From the NCBI GenBank assembly GCA_016708905.1, contig JADJEV010000005.1, positions 62,001 to 126,000 of the forward strand: DNA of 64,000 bases, in the 5' to 3' direction. Positions 25,217 through 34,707 of this stretch are shown piece by piece. Within the stretch, counting starts at the first letter, position 1. Every line of letters starts with the position of its first letter. This DNA comes from Candidatus Methylophosphatis roskildensis (GTDB taxonomy: Bacteria; Pseudomonadota; Gammaproteobacteria; Burkholderiales; Rhodocyclaceae). The notes under the pieces are model-generated. The model did no database searches and was not told the origin of the DNA. It saw only the letters and a program-made list of their open reading frames with translations. A program made the translations under genes and the position numbers.

Positions 25217-27367
25217 TCATGCGTCCGGTGACGTGTTGAAGAGTGGCTCGGCCAACAGCCACACCGAGAAGCAACTTCCCTCGCCGATGTGGCTATCTAC
25301 GGTGATCGTGCCGCCGTAACGATCGACGAGTGAAAGCGATATCGATAGACCGAGACCTGTGCCGTGTTGCTTCTTGGTCGTGAAGAACGGGTCGAATACT
25401 CGCCCGATTGCTTCCTCCCCAATTCCGCAACCGGTATCCTGAATATCGATTCTAACACCCCGCAAGTGCACACCCTCGCGCCAGTCTGCGGTCGACAAAG
25501 TGATCGTGCCACCGCTCTCCATCGCATAAAGAGCATTGACCATCAGATTGATCAACACCTGCTGCAACTCAATGCGATTGATCCGCACCCGTGCCTTGCC
25601 TTGCAGTTCCTGCCGAACGTTGATATTCGCCTTGCGCAGTTCAGGCCGCACGAGCACCAGGCTGTCGGACACAACTGCATTCACATCCACCTCTTCGACG
25701 TAGCCGGCGAACTCGTCGGGGCGGGCGAACTGAAGTAGCTTGGTCACGATCAGGCGGATCCGGTTGATCTGCTCGTCCAGCAACCTGATCTCAGTACCGA
25801 CGATCTCGCCCCGAGAGCCGAGCGCTTCACGCATCACATCGAGGTTGCCCTGCATCACCGCGATCGGATTGTTGATCTCGTGCGCCACGCCGGCGGTTAG
25901 CTGTCCGATCGCCGCGAGCTTCTCCGACCGAACTAGCTTCTGTTGCGCCGCCTTCAATTCCTCGTTGGCCTGTGCCAGTTCCCGGGTTCGGCCTACCACT
26001 TTCTGATCAAGCTCGGCATTGAGCTCGCGCAGCTCACGCGAACGCGCATCGAGCGTATCGAGAAGACGATCCAGATGCAATGAAAGCCGACCAATTTCAT
26101 CCTCGCTGCCAACGCTCCCGACGCGCGCCGACGCGTCGCCAGCGACCACTGCGCCCATCGTCGCGTCCATCCTCTCCAGCGGGCGGAATACTGCTCGTGC
26201 ACGACGCAGACTGAGCACCGCGACTACCGCTGCGATCACCGCAAACAGGGCAATGATCGAAGCCAGGATGTTGCGCTTGATTTGCGAGAACGGGGCCTCG
26301 AGATAGCCGACATACAGCATGCCGATTCGCCTGCTGAAGCTGTCGCGCAACGGCTCGTAACCCGATACATACCAGTCGTTGACGACGAAAGCGCGATCAA
26401 GCCACACCTTGCCCTCGCCCAAAACCTTGTCGCGAACCGCCAGTGACACACGCGTTCCCAAAGCACGATCGCCGTGTGACGAGCGATCCGTCGGGTCACG
26501 GAGCACGATCTGTTCCGACGAGGAACCGCGCATTGCCGGGCCGGAAAGCTGGTTCGCGTCGTCCTCTGCGGCACCAAACATCCGCACATTGGTGGCAATC
26601 CTTACATCGTCGAGAAACAGCGTCACCGTCCCACGCGACCCCAGCGGCAAAGCCGCCTCCGTGTAGATGATGCTGTTGATGTTGTCGACGAAATCCAGAT
26701 TCCGGTTGAGCAGCACCCCCGCTTCAAGCGCACCGACGATCTTGCCACCGCCATCGATCACGGGAGCCGCCGCATGCACGATCATTCCACGCGCCTCGAG
26801 GAGTTTGTCGTCGAACGCGGCAGACGGTGTCTGGATAACCCGCAGCCTTGCCCGCGCCGCAAGCTCGGGCGACATTTCCTCAAGCACGTCGGGCTGCAGG
26901 ATGTCGAGGCCGGCCGCTGCCTTCCCCTCAAGCGCCCCCGCTACAACGGGCCAGTAACCAAGCGGCTTGCCGACCGGCTGGGCCGTACTGGTCGCACGCA
27001 AATTGCCGCCAAGGTCGACCAGGCCGAGAAAATCGAATCCTTCCCGACTCGCCGCCGTGGCCAGGTAGCGCGAGGCCGACCCGCGGTCGGCGATCGCCGC
27101 CGCCAGCCCTGCCGACCGCGCGAGGCCAGTAAGGGTTTGTAGCCGGCTCTCGATCACCCGTTCGAGGTACTGGTGCGCGATCACCAGTTCGGCGTTGATC
27201 TTGTAGATCAGCAGCCGGTCGTAAGCGGCGTTGCCCCAATAGACGATCAGCGCGATCAACGCAGGCAACAAGATCGCCAGGGGCAGCAACACCAGCAGCA
27301 GTTTCGCGCGAACCGACCGGATTGCCGGTGGCCACCTAGCCATCGAAAGCAACCGTGCCAGTGACAC
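25217..27367 (-). CDS. Sensor histidine kinase with double-cache sensor and HAMP
   Basis: Starting from a GTG at 27367 this is a 716-residue membrane kinase; an ATG at 27343 is an alternative, and both overlap the end of dinG. It has a transmembrane segment at about 22-45, a large periplasmic sensor region of cache type (about 50-350), a second membrane segment (ILASIIALFAVIAAVVAVLSL) and a HAMP with coiled coil. The kinase core has His at about 494 (GVAHEINNP), an N box (INLMVNALYAM), DTGCGIGEEA and GTGLGLSISLSLVD. No response regulator gene is adjacent, so it is an orphan kinase. The ligand is unknown. It probably shares a transcript with mobB. Confidence 0.87.
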   Translation of the reverse strand: MSLARLLSMARWPPAIRSVRAKLLLVLLPLAILLPALIALIVYWGNAAYDRLLIYKINAELVIAHQYLERVIESRLQTLTGLARSAGLAAAIADRGSASRYLATAASREGFDFLGLVDLGGNLRATSTAQPVGKPLGYWPVVAGALEGKAAAGLDILQPDVLEEMSPELAARARLRVIQTPSAAFDDKLLEARGMIVHAAAPVIDGGGKIVGALEAGVLLNRNLDFVDNINSIIYTEAALPLGSRGTVTLFLDDVRIATNVRMFGAAEDDANQLSGPAMRGSSSEQIVLRDPTDRSSHGDRALGTRVSLAVRDKVLGEGKVWLDRAFVVNDWYVSGYEPLRDSFSRRIGMLYVGYLEAPFSQIKRNILASIIALFAVIAAVVAVLSLRRARAVFRPLERMDATMGAVVAGDASARVGSVGSEDEIGRLSLHLDRLLDTLDARSRELRELNAELDQKVVGRTRELAQANEELKAAQQKLVRSEKLAAIGQLTAGVAHEINNPIAVMQGNLDVMREALGSRGEIVGTEIRLLDEQINRIRLIVTKLLQFARPDEFAGYVEEVDVNAVVSDSLVLVRPELRKANINVRQELQGKARVRINRIELQQVLINLMVNALYAMESGGTITLSTADWREGVHLRGVRIDIQDTGCGIGEEAIGRVFDPFFTTKKQHGTGLGLSISLSLVDRYGGTITVDSHIGEGSCFSVWLLAEPLFNTSPDA

Positions 27368-29285
27368 CCTGGAAAAAGGCCACCGCCTCGTTCCGCTCCC
27401 GCGTGCGACGCATCGGCGGCAACGAGCGCCAGACTCGCTTCCCGTATTGCCTACTGATCAATCGAGGGTCGCAGATCATCAGCACACCGCGATCCGTCTC
27501 GCTGCGGATGAGCCGGCCGGCACCCTGCTTCATGCTGATCACGGCTCGCGGTAACTGGTATTCCATGAATGGATTGCGTCCGGCCCGCCGCATGTGTTCG
27601 ATCCGCGCTGCCAGCACGGGATCGTCGGGCGGCGCGAACGGCAACTTGTCAATGACCACCACCGACAGCGCCTCGCCGGGAACGTCCACACCCTCCCAGA
27701 AACTTTGACTGGCGACCAGCGTGGCGTTTCCGAGAAGGCGAAATCGTTCGAGCAGTTCGCTGCGTGAACCCTCGCCCTGCAACAGAAGCGGCGATTCGAA
27801 GCCGTCGCGCGAATACCGCTCGGCCAGCAGTTCATGTACCCGGCGCATCGCCCGCAGGCTGGTACACAACACGAATGCCCGCCCTCCGGCGGCACGAATG
27901 ACCGGATAGGCCGCATCCGAGACAGCCTCGTTGTACCCGAGGGAATTAGGATCGGGCATGCCCTGCGGCGCGTAGAGAAGCGCCTGCACGCCGTAGTCGA
28001 ACGGACTGCCCCACAAGCCGGTTGCGGCCCTACCGAGGCCAAGTTCGCCGCAATAGTGGCCGAAGTCGTGCCCGACCGCGAGCGTAGCCGATGTGAAGAT
28101 CCAGGCTCTCGGATGTCCCTGCATCTGCCGCGCGAAAATGCCGGCAATCTCCAACGGCGTGGCGTTCATCGCGCAGGATTGAGAAAACACCTCGATCCAG
28201 CGCACGAGTTCGCCGGCCTCCGGTTCGCGCCATAGCGCGAGGCAGGCCGACAGTCCCTGGGTGCGACGCGCGCAGTTGGCCAGACCTTCGGACCGTTCCG
28301 CCTGCGATTCGATCGACAGACGCAACGCATCGAGTCTTTCGCCGAGTCCGTCGAGCGCCTTGCGAAAGTCGGGCGACTGCTCGGCCTGTGCAATCGTCAG
28401 GCGCGCGCTGTCCTCACGGAAGGCCAGCCGCAAGTCCCGTGCAGCTTTTTCCATCGCCCGGGCAGCTTCCGGCAGGGGCGCGAAGTCCTTCGCGGCCGTC
28501 AGCGCTTCGTCGCGCGTGTCCCGCGCAAGCTCGATCAACTGCGAGGTGGATACGCTCTCGCCGAAGAACAGGCTGGCGGTTTCCGGCAACTGATGTGCCT
28601 CGTCGAAAATCACCGCGTTGCAGGCTGGCAGCAGTTCCCCGACGCCGTCGTCGCGCAACATCACGTCGGCGAAAAACAGATGATGATTGACCACCACCAC
28701 GTCAGCGTCCATCGCGGCCCGCCGCGCAGAAAGCACGAAGCACGCCTTGTAGTGCGGACAATCCTGTCCCAGGCAGTTGTCCCGCGTCGAAGTGACCGCA
28801 CTCCAGGCAGCAGAATCCTCGGGCACCGCGACGCACTCGGATTTGTCGCCGCTGCTGGTCTGCCGGGCAAAGCGCGCGATCGTGCGGACGTGGGCAACCT
28901 CCTCCCGGCTCGCGAAACGCCCATCGACCTGCGCGCGATCGAGGTGGTAGTGGCAAACGTAGTTTGCCCGCCCCTTAAGCAATGCAGTCGATACAGGCAG
29001 CTTGAGCGCGTCTCTGACCGTCGGCAGGTCGCGCAGGAAAAGCTGGTCCTGCAATGTCTTGGTACCGGTGGAGACGATGATCTTGGCGCCCGACAGCAAG
29101 GCCGGCACGAGGTAGGCGAAGGTCTTGCCGGTACCCGTACCCGCCTCGGCGACCAGCACACCGTTTTCGGCGATCGTCCGGGCGACGCATTGCGCCATCT
29201 CGAGTTGCTGGGCGCGCGGACGAAATCCAGGAATCGCCACCGAGAGCGGCCCGGCCTCGCCAAAGATGCTTGAGAGGTCTGTCAT
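27336..29285 (-). CDS. ATP-dependent DNA helicase, DinG/YoaA type
   Basis: The ATG at 29285 (MTDLSSIFGEAG) gives 649 residues, normal for YoaA; an open frame upstream lacks coding character. It has Walker A EAGTGTGKTFAYL (about 42-54), an Fe-S cluster region with Cys at YVCHYH and the NCLGQDCPHYKACF trio, a DEAH box (IFDEAHQLPE), motif III FTSATL, motif V SFWEGVDVPG and motif VI QGAGRLIRSETDRG. It is an XPD-like 5'-3' helicase thought to act at damaged forks. Its 3' end overlaps the kinase gene. Confidence 0.92.
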   Translation of the reverse strand: MTDLSSIFGEAGPLSVAIPGFRPRAQQLEMAQCVARTIAENGVLVAEAGTGTGKTFAYLVPALLSGAKIIVSTGTKTLQDQLFLRDLPTVRDALKLPVSTALLKGRANYVCHYHLDRAQVDGRFASREEVAHVRTIARFARQTSSGDKSECVAVPEDSAAWSAVTSTRDNCLGQDCPHYKACFVLSARRAAMDADVVVVNHHLFFADVMLRDDGVGELLPACNAVIFDEAHQLPETASLFFGESVSTSQLIELARDTRDEALTAAKDFAPLPEAARAMEKAARDLRLAFREDSARLTIAQAEQSPDFRKALDGLGERLDALRLSIESQAERSEGLANCARRTQGLSACLALWREPEAGELVRWIEVFSQSCAMNATPLEIAGIFARQMQGHPRAWIFTSATLAVGHDFGHYCGELGLGRAATGLWGSPFDYGVQALLYAPQGMPDPNSLGYNEAVSDAAYPVIRAAGGRAFVLCTSLRAMRRVHELLAERYSRDGFESPLLLQGEGSRSELLERFRLLGNATLVASQSFWEGVDVPGEALSVVVIDKLPFAPPDDPVLAARIEHMRRAGRNPFMEYQLPRAVISMKQGAGRLIRSETDRGVLMICDPRLISRQYGKRVWRSLPPMRRTRERNEAVAFFQGVTGTVAFDG

Positions 29286-29444
29286 CGAGAGTGAATCGGG
29301 AGCAGCGAATGCTACCATGCACAGCCAATTTCGCCGCTTCGCCGAGGGCCTGGCGAGGCAGGCCGTTGCTATAATCCGGCCCTCATCGGCACGAGCGTGT
29401 CGACACGAATTCCCAAGAATATTCATCGAGCAAGGGAGCGCACC

Positions 29445-31151
29445 ATGAAGTTCTGCCCGACTTGCGGCGCGGCTGTCGAACCGACGGACAAGTTCTGCGG
29501 TGGTTGCGGATCGAAACTCGCCGGCCGCAGCGCCACCCCGCCCCCCGCCCCGCCCGCTGCTCCGGCACAACCGGCTGCGGCGCCGCGCTCTACCGCACCG
29601 TTGCCTCCGCCTGCGGCCGACGACGACGACGATCCGGAGAAGACCATTCTCATCTCCAGGTCGCGGCCCGCGGCGCCTGCCGATGCTTCCGCCAGCGCAG
29701 CCATGGAAGCGCCGCCGCCTCCACCACCGGAGCCACCGCCTCCGCCACCGCGCCAGCCAAATTCACCTTCAGCCTCGGGAGGCGGCTACGGCGCTGTACC
29801 GCCCCCACCCCCGCCGGGCGCCCGAGCGGTTTCCGGGTCGGATCAAGCGGATTCGCTGCCCGATCCGATAGCCGACCGCGGCCGTTGGTTCGCATGGCTG
29901 CTCGCGCGAGTGAAGGGCATCATTCTCAAGCCATCCGACGAATGGCAAACCATCGATCCCGAAAACACGCAGCCAGCGGCGCTCTACAAGAGCTACATCG
30001 TGCCGCTGGCTGCGATCGGCCCGATTGCCAGCTTTATCGGCATGGTATTGATCGGGATCAGCATGCCGTTCTTGGGCACCGTGCGCATCGGTATCGTCGC
30101 CGGGATCGGCATGATGCTCACCAGTTACATCCTTGGAATGGTGGCAGTGTACGTGATCGCGCTGATCGCCAACGCGCTCGCTCCCTCGTTCAAGGGCGAG
30201 CAGAGCATGCAGCAGGCGCTGAAGCTGGTGGCATACGCCTACACGCCGGCCTGGGTGGCGGGCGTTCTCGGCATCATACCGGCGCTCGGCATCCTCGCAA
30301 TCCTGGCCGCGCTCTACTCGCTCTACCTGCTCTATCTCGGCTTGCCGGTCATGATGAAATGCCCGCGCGACAAGGCGTTGGGGTATACGATCGTGCTGAT
30401 CATCATCGGCATCATCGTCGGGTTCATCGTGTCAATGGCCACGACGATGTTTATGCCGAGCCACGGCATCGGCAGTGGCGCGACCCTCGATCCGTCGAGC
30501 CCCGCTGGCAGCATTCTCGATGGCATCGCAGGCAAGAACGGCGATGCCGCTAAGGGCCTCGAGGCAATGACGCAAAAGATGGAACAAGCCAGCAAGAAAA
30601 TGGAGGCCGCGCAGAAATCCGGCGATCCGAACGCTGCCGCGGCCGCTGCTGGCGAAATGCTCGGCAACGTCCTGGCCGGCGGCCGAAAGGTGGACCCGGT
30701 GGATTTCCAGCAGCTCAAGGCCTTGTTGCCCGAGACGGTTGCCGGACTGGCGCGCACTTCGGTGAGTGGCGAAAAGACCGCCATGGGTCCGGTATCGATA
30801 TCCCATGCTGAGAGTTCATACGGCGACGGCGGCGGGCGCCGCATCCGCCTGAAACTGACCGACATGGGAGGCGCCGGCCTCGCGATGTCCGGGCTTGCCG
30901 CATGGTCGATGATCGAAATGGACAAGGAGACCGAGGACGGTCGCGAACGCACGGGCAAGGTCGATGGCCGGCCGTTCCACGAGCGCTTCAACCAGAAGAG
31001 CCAGTCCGGCGAGTTCGATCTGGTCGTCGCCCAGCGATTCCTGGTCGAAGCCGAAGGCGACCAGGTCGATCTCGGAACTCTCAAGGCAAGCGTGGCTAGC
31101 ATGAATCTCGCTCGCCTGGAATCCATGAAGGATGTCGGCGCCGCCAAGTGA
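29445..31151 (+). CDS. Zinc-ribbon Yip1-domain membrane protein
   Basis: The ATG at 29445 has an AGGGAG site and gives 568 residues. A zinc ribbon (Cys4, Cys7, Cys18, Cys21) is followed by a Pro/Ala-rich linker (about 30-140) with the acidic-Thr motif DDPEKTILI (Thr67). A Yip1-type domain follows (about 145-350), beginning GRWFAWLLARVKGIILKP, with five membrane segments. The C-terminal 210 residues are soluble and unassigned. A TATAAT at 29370-29375 may be its -10 box, without a good -35. With the next two genes it forms a co-directional set. Function is unknown; bacterial Yip1 proteins are uncharacterised membrane proteins. Confidence 0.82.
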   Translation: MKFCPTCGAAVEPTDKFCGGCGSKLAGRSATPPPAPPAAPAQPAAAPRSTAPLPPPAADDDDDPEKTILISRSRPAAPADASASAAMEAPPPPPPEPPPPPPRQPNSPSASGGGYGAVPPPPPPGARAVSGSDQADSLPDPIADRGRWFAWLLARVKGIILKPSDEWQTIDPENTQPAALYKSYIVPLAAIGPIASFIGMVLIGISMPFLGTVRIGIVAGIGMMLTSYILGMVAVYVIALIANALAPSFKGEQSMQQALKLVAYAYTPAWVAGVLGIIPALGILAILAALYSLYLLYLGLPVMMKCPRDKALGYTIVLIIIGIIVGFIVSMATTMFMPSHGIGSGATLDPSSPAGSILDGIAGKNGDAAKGLEAMTQKMEQASKKMEAAQKSGDPNAAAAAAGEMLGNVLAGGRKVDPVDFQQLKALLPETVAGLARTSVSGEKTAMGPVSISHAESSYGDGGGRRIRLKLTDMGGAGLAMSGLAAWSMIEMDKETEDGRERTGKVDGRPFHERFNQKSQSGEFDLVVAQRFLVEAEGDQVDLGTLKASVASMNLARLESMKDVGAAK

Positions 31152-31218
31152 CTTGGACGGTCCGCCGTCACGCGCACACCCCCATCCGCTGAGTGTGTCT
31201 TACGATGAGGAAACTTGC

Positions 31219-32316
31219 ATGATTCGCTGTCCCGACTGCGGCACCGAAAACAAACTGGCAACGAAATTCTGCCACGAGTGCGGCGCAACGCTTCCCGCCG
31301 AAGCGTCGGTCGCCAACGAGCGTACGGTGCTGCTGTCTCCGCAAACGGAGGGCCGGGCGAAGCGCGCGCCTGGGACCATCGAGCAGGCCATGCGCATGTC
31401 GCCCGAGGCGCGCAAACCCGGTGATCGCCCGCCACCGACGCCACCGGACGATGAAATGACGGTGATCCTGCCGAAGAAGTCGGCGCGTCCCCCGAAGTAC
31501 GAACCGGCACCACCAACGGTCACCGGGCCGCTGACCGAACCGATTCCGCACGGCAAGTCCTTCAGGTCGAACACCGGCGCGGGGAAGTCGTCAGTTCTCC
31601 CCGCCGCGAGAAAACCCAAGACGCCGATTGCGATGGTACTTGCCTTGCTCGTGATAGCCGGCGGGTCTGCCGGCTACCTGGGGTGGCTGATCCTCAAGAA
31701 GAACAAGGTAGCCGCACCCATCGAGAAGGTCGCCGTTGCACCGCCAGTTGCGGAGTCCGTTCAGCCGGCCCCGGCAAAGGCGCCAGCACCAAGCGAGCCC
31801 GCGCCGCCCACGGTGTCCGCGGCTCCATCCGCTACACCGTCTTCACCCACTCCGCCAACGCCACCCGAGGCGATCGCGGCACCCTCGCCTGCGACGAACG
31901 CGGCATCGAAAATCGACACCGCACCCGTGCCGTTGCCGGCAGTGCAGTCTGCCGAGCCAGTCAACCCGGACACGAGCAAGACCGAGAGAGCCAAGGCCGA
32001 ACGATTGAAGAAGGAGCAGGCGCGGCTGGAAGCTGCGAAGAAGGAAAGACCGAAGAAGCCGGCGGCTGCGCCGACTGCGACGGCGGAATCCGCTCGCCAT
32101 GCTGGGGAACCGCGTCCGGCTTTCGCCCCAATTGCGGAACCGGTGAAACAGGAGCCCACGCCGCTGGCGCTGCTACGTGATGAATTGCGGGCCTGCGACG
32201 GGCAAAACATCTTTACCCGGGAATCCTGCAAGCAACAGGCACGTCAACGTCGATGTGCCGGCATGTGGGATCGCGTCCCCGAGTGCCCATACAAGAAGGA
32301 CGTCCGATTGTATTGA
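31219..32316 (+). CDS. Zinc-ribbon single-pass membrane protein, unknown function
   Basis: From the ATG at 31219 (GAGGA site) this is a 365-residue protein. It has an N-terminal zinc ribbon (Cys4, Cys7, Cys18, Cys21) and two acidic-Thr motifs, NERTVLLS (Thr36) and DDEMTVILP (Thr81). One membrane segment lies at about 136-159 (IAMVLALLVIAGGSAGYL), then a long Pro/Ala/Lys-rich stalk (about 165-315). The C-terminus has four Cys in a short region (LRACDGQNIF, CKQQARQRRCAG, PECPYK) that may form two disulfides in the periplasm. It shares the ribbon and the Thr motif with the Yip1 protein upstream, which suggests a common partner, for example an FHA domain; this is inference. Confidence 0.7.
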   Translation: MIRCPDCGTENKLATKFCHECGATLPAEASVANERTVLLSPQTEGRAKRAPGTIEQAMRMSPEARKPGDRPPPTPPDDEMTVILPKKSARPPKYEPAPPTVTGPLTEPIPHGKSFRSNTGAGKSSVLPAARKPKTPIAMVLALLVIAGGSAGYLGWLILKKNKVAAPIEKVAVAPPVAESVQPAPAKAPAPSEPAPPTVSAAPSATPSSPTPPTPPEAIAAPSPATNAASKIDTAPVPLPAVQSAEPVNPDTSKTERAKAERLKKEQARLEAAKKERPKKPAAAPTATAESARHAGEPRPAFAPIAEPVKQEPTPLALLRDELRACDGQNIFTRESCKQQARQRRCAGMWDRVPECPYKKDVRLY

Positions 32317-32375
32317 CGATGCGCCCTGGCCGACACCGGCATTCCGGTTCGCACGATGCATCGCCTGGAGAAACC

Positions 32376-33203
32376 ATGAACCAGCCAACTGTTCAGCCCG
32401 CGATACGAACTCGCCCCTCAGCGCGAAACAGCATGCTGACGATGCTCGCGGCGGGCATCTGCGGCTTTTGGATCTCGACGTTCAGCACATTTGCCGCTGC
32501 CCAATCGCCGAAGCTCCGGACCTGTAGTGTCGCAGTCGTGAAAACGAATCTGCTGACTGTCAATTGTCCGAAAGGACGGCTCGGCGATTTGCTCACCGTG
32601 CTGCGCGAGCAAATCGGCATGGCCTCCGACCTATCCGCCGAACTGGCTGCAACGCCGGTTTCCGTCGTCCTGGAAGAGGCAACCTTGCAGGCCGCGCTCG
32701 ATCAGATGCTCGCAAACTACAACTACAGCCTGGACGGGATTCCAGTGATCGCAGGTGGGCGCGCCGGCGGCACCAAGGTCGTGGTGTACGGATTGCGCAA
32801 AGCGGCGGTACAAGACAAGCGCAATCCGCCGACGGACGCGCCGGCGCCGGGAACGGAGCCAACCCGGTCGCGTTATCCGGAAGAAACACCACCTCCCACT
32901 GAATCGCCAGGCAACGACAGCGCGCAACCCCGCCCGGCTGAACCGCAATCCGCCGAGGCCCCCGACTCTTCCTCCGGCATGCCGATAATGGACCCTGAGG
33001 TTGCCGCCAAGGCGCGCGAGGCATTCTTCGCCAACCTGCCTGCCGCTGGTACAACGCTGCCGCCGGGGGCGGCTCAAGTCGAGTTGCCGCCGAGCCGGCC
33101 GATTCAGAACAGTACCGGCCCCGGCGATGGGCGCCAGGGGTTGCCGTTACCTGATTTCACGCCCGGCCCGCCGACGCAGACGCCGCCTGGACTGAGTCAG
33201 TAG
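32376..33203 (+). CDS. Secreted protein with an STN/secretin-N-like domain
   Basis: From the ATG at 32376 (GGAG site) this is a 275-residue precursor with a signal region ending FAAAQ (about residue 45). The segment VKTNLLTVNCPKGRLGDLL to MLANYNYSLDG (about 54-119) resembles the STN domain found at the N-terminus of secretins and TonB-dependent receptors. The remainder is Pro-rich and low-complexity (about 135-275), with no barrel. It may bind an outer-membrane channel or the wall from the periplasmic side. It follows the preceding gene after 59 bases on the same strand. Confidence 0.6.
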   Translation: MNQPTVQPAIRTRPSARNSMLTMLAAGICGFWISTFSTFAAAQSPKLRTCSVAVVKTNLLTVNCPKGRLGDLLTVLREQIGMASDLSAELAATPVSVVLEEATLQAALDQMLANYNYSLDGIPVIAGGRAGGTKVVVYGLRKAAVQDKRNPPTDAPAPGTEPTRSRYPEETPPPTESPGNDSAQPRPAEPQSAEAPDSSSGMPIMDPEVAAKAREAFFANLPAAGTTLPPGAAQVELPPSRPIQNSTGPGDGRQGLPLPDFTPGPPTQTPPGLSQ

Positions 33204-33237
33204 CAACGCGGCACCGCATGCATGGCGCCGCGCGGGG

Positions 33238-34191
33238 TCACCGCAGCGGCCCAACATCGGGTTCCATCTTGCGCCCGCCGAACAGCTCCTGCCTTGCCGC
33301 GCGGCTAACGGCGACCACTGCCGGATGGCTGAGGCGGCGTTCGACCGAAATCGCGTAGAACTGCTCGGTCACGGCCTCGGTCGTCCCCACCACCACGACG
33401 TCATACTGGCGCACGATCTGCTCGGCAATCACCGAGGGCGCGGCGAAAATGCCCGCGCCCGCCTGACCGAAGGCCTTTAGCAAGGCACTGTCGTCGAACT
33501 CGCCGGCAATGCGTGGCCGAATGCGCTGGACTTCGAACCAGCGCTGGAGGCCGTGCCGCACCGCCGCGTCCTCGCCCGGCAGAAGCAGCGGCGCGCCGTC
33601 CAGGCACTGCGGAAACGCCGTGCCACAGATCGGCAGCAACGCGGGAGCCGCGAAGAATGTCACCCCGCACTCGCCGAGCTGGTGGCTGTAGCCGCGCACG
33701 TTTATCGCCGGCGGCATGGGACGGTCGGCAATCACCAGGTCGAGTCGATGCACCGCCAGTTCCACCACCAGGTCGGTCAGCCGACCTTCGCGACAAACCA
33801 GACGCACTTTTTGGGGCAGATAAAGAGCCGGTTCCAGCAAGCGATAGGCTACGGTTTTTGGCACCGTATCGGTGATCCCCACCCGGAACTGCAGTGTGCG
33901 CTCGGCCGGACGCTGGCCCAGCGCTGCCTCCAGCTCCGCGCCCAAAGAGAAAATCTCGTCGGCATAGCTCAGCACCAGGCGCCCCGTATCGGTCAATTCC
34001 AGGTTGCGGCCGGCACGGCGAAAGAGCGCCTCGCCCAGCGCATTTTCCAGCACCCGCAACTGCCCGCTGATCGACTGGGGCGTCAGGTGCAGTTGTTCGC
34101 CGGCGCGCGCCACGCCGCCCGCCTTGGCGACCGCCCAAAAGTATTGCAGATGCTTGTAGTTGAGCTTGCCCACGCCAGCAAATAGATCCAA
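33238..34191 (-). CDS. nhaR: LysR-family regulator NhaR
   Basis: This 317-residue LysR-type regulator has a winged helix-turn-helix at about 10-68. The opening LNYKHLQYFWAVAKAGGVARAGEQLHL is followed by TPQSISGQLRVLE, which is characteristic of NhaR. The effector domain spans about 95-300. NhaR responds to Na+ and high pH and activates nhaA and, in E. coli, the pga exopolysaccharide operon. Here it is divergent from the stress genes to its right, 92 bases from the HPF-like gene, so it may control them. nhaA is not in the window, although a decayed cation antiporter lies at 41390. Confidence 0.87.
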   Translation of the reverse strand: MDLFAGVGKLNYKHLQYFWAVAKAGGVARAGEQLHLTPQSISGQLRVLENALGEALFRRAGRNLELTDTGRLVLSYADEIFSLGAELEAALGQRPAERTLQFRVGITDTVPKTVAYRLLEPALYLPQKVRLVCREGRLTDLVVELAVHRLDLVIADRPMPPAINVRGYSHQLGECGVTFFAAPALLPICGTAFPQCLDGAPLLLPGEDAAVRHGLQRWFEVQRIRPRIAGEFDDSALLKAFGQAGAGIFAAPSVIAEQIVRQYDVVVVGTTEAVTEQFYAISVERRLSHPAVVAVSRAARQELFGGRKMEPDVGPLR

Positions 34192-34283
34192 ACTTCCGAA
34201 TGATGAAGCAAGTATATTCGAATTTCCAAGCGACTCAACGTGTGCCAGACTGGGAGTGTTTCCCTGTCCTTGGAGGCTATATC

Positions 34284-34661
34284 ATGGACATCGACATCCA
34301 GTTACGCAGCGACCAGATAACCGGTTTGCTCTTGGAGCGCGTGGCGCAGCGGGCGCAACGTCTGCTCGCCCACGTCCGCGATCACGTCCGCAAAGTGACT
34401 GTTCGATTGTTCGACGTCAATCGACCGAATGGCGGCCAGGACAAGCGCTGCGTGGACCAGGTGAAACTGAATCGCCTGCCGGAGGTAACCACCGAGGAGA
34501 CGCACGAAAACTTCCGGCTCGCCATCGACCGCGCCCTGATTCGCGCAGGTCGTGCAGTAAAGCGTCGTCTGGAACGGCCACGGGAACGACGCTGCGGTGC
34601 GCCGCGCAACCTAGCGCAACTGCAGCGGCCCCGCAACTGCAGTAGCCCCAATTACGCTTGA
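34284..34661 (+). CDS. HPF/RaiA-family ribosome-associated protein
   Basis: The ATG at 34284 has a strong GGAGG site and gives 125 residues. The body has the HPF/RaiA fold pattern: MDIDIQLRSDQ strand, a long helix, VRKVTVRLFDVN strand, GGQDKRCVDQVKL strand and a final helix NFRLAIDRALIRAGRAVKRRLER. The C-terminal 30 residues are basic and unassigned. Relatives bind the 30S subunit and silence ribosomes in stationary phase or stress. It opens a plus-strand run of stress-type genes. Confidence 0.8.
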   Translation: MDIDIQLRSDQITGLLLERVAQRAQRLLAHVRDHVRKVTVRLFDVNRPNGGQDKRCVDQVKLNRLPEVTTEETHENFRLAIDRALIRAGRAVKRRLERPRERRCGAPRNLAQLQRPRNCSSPNYA

Positions 34662-34707
34662 TCCCGCATCCTCAATCGATCCAACAATTTCTTACGGAGG
34701 CAACCAC

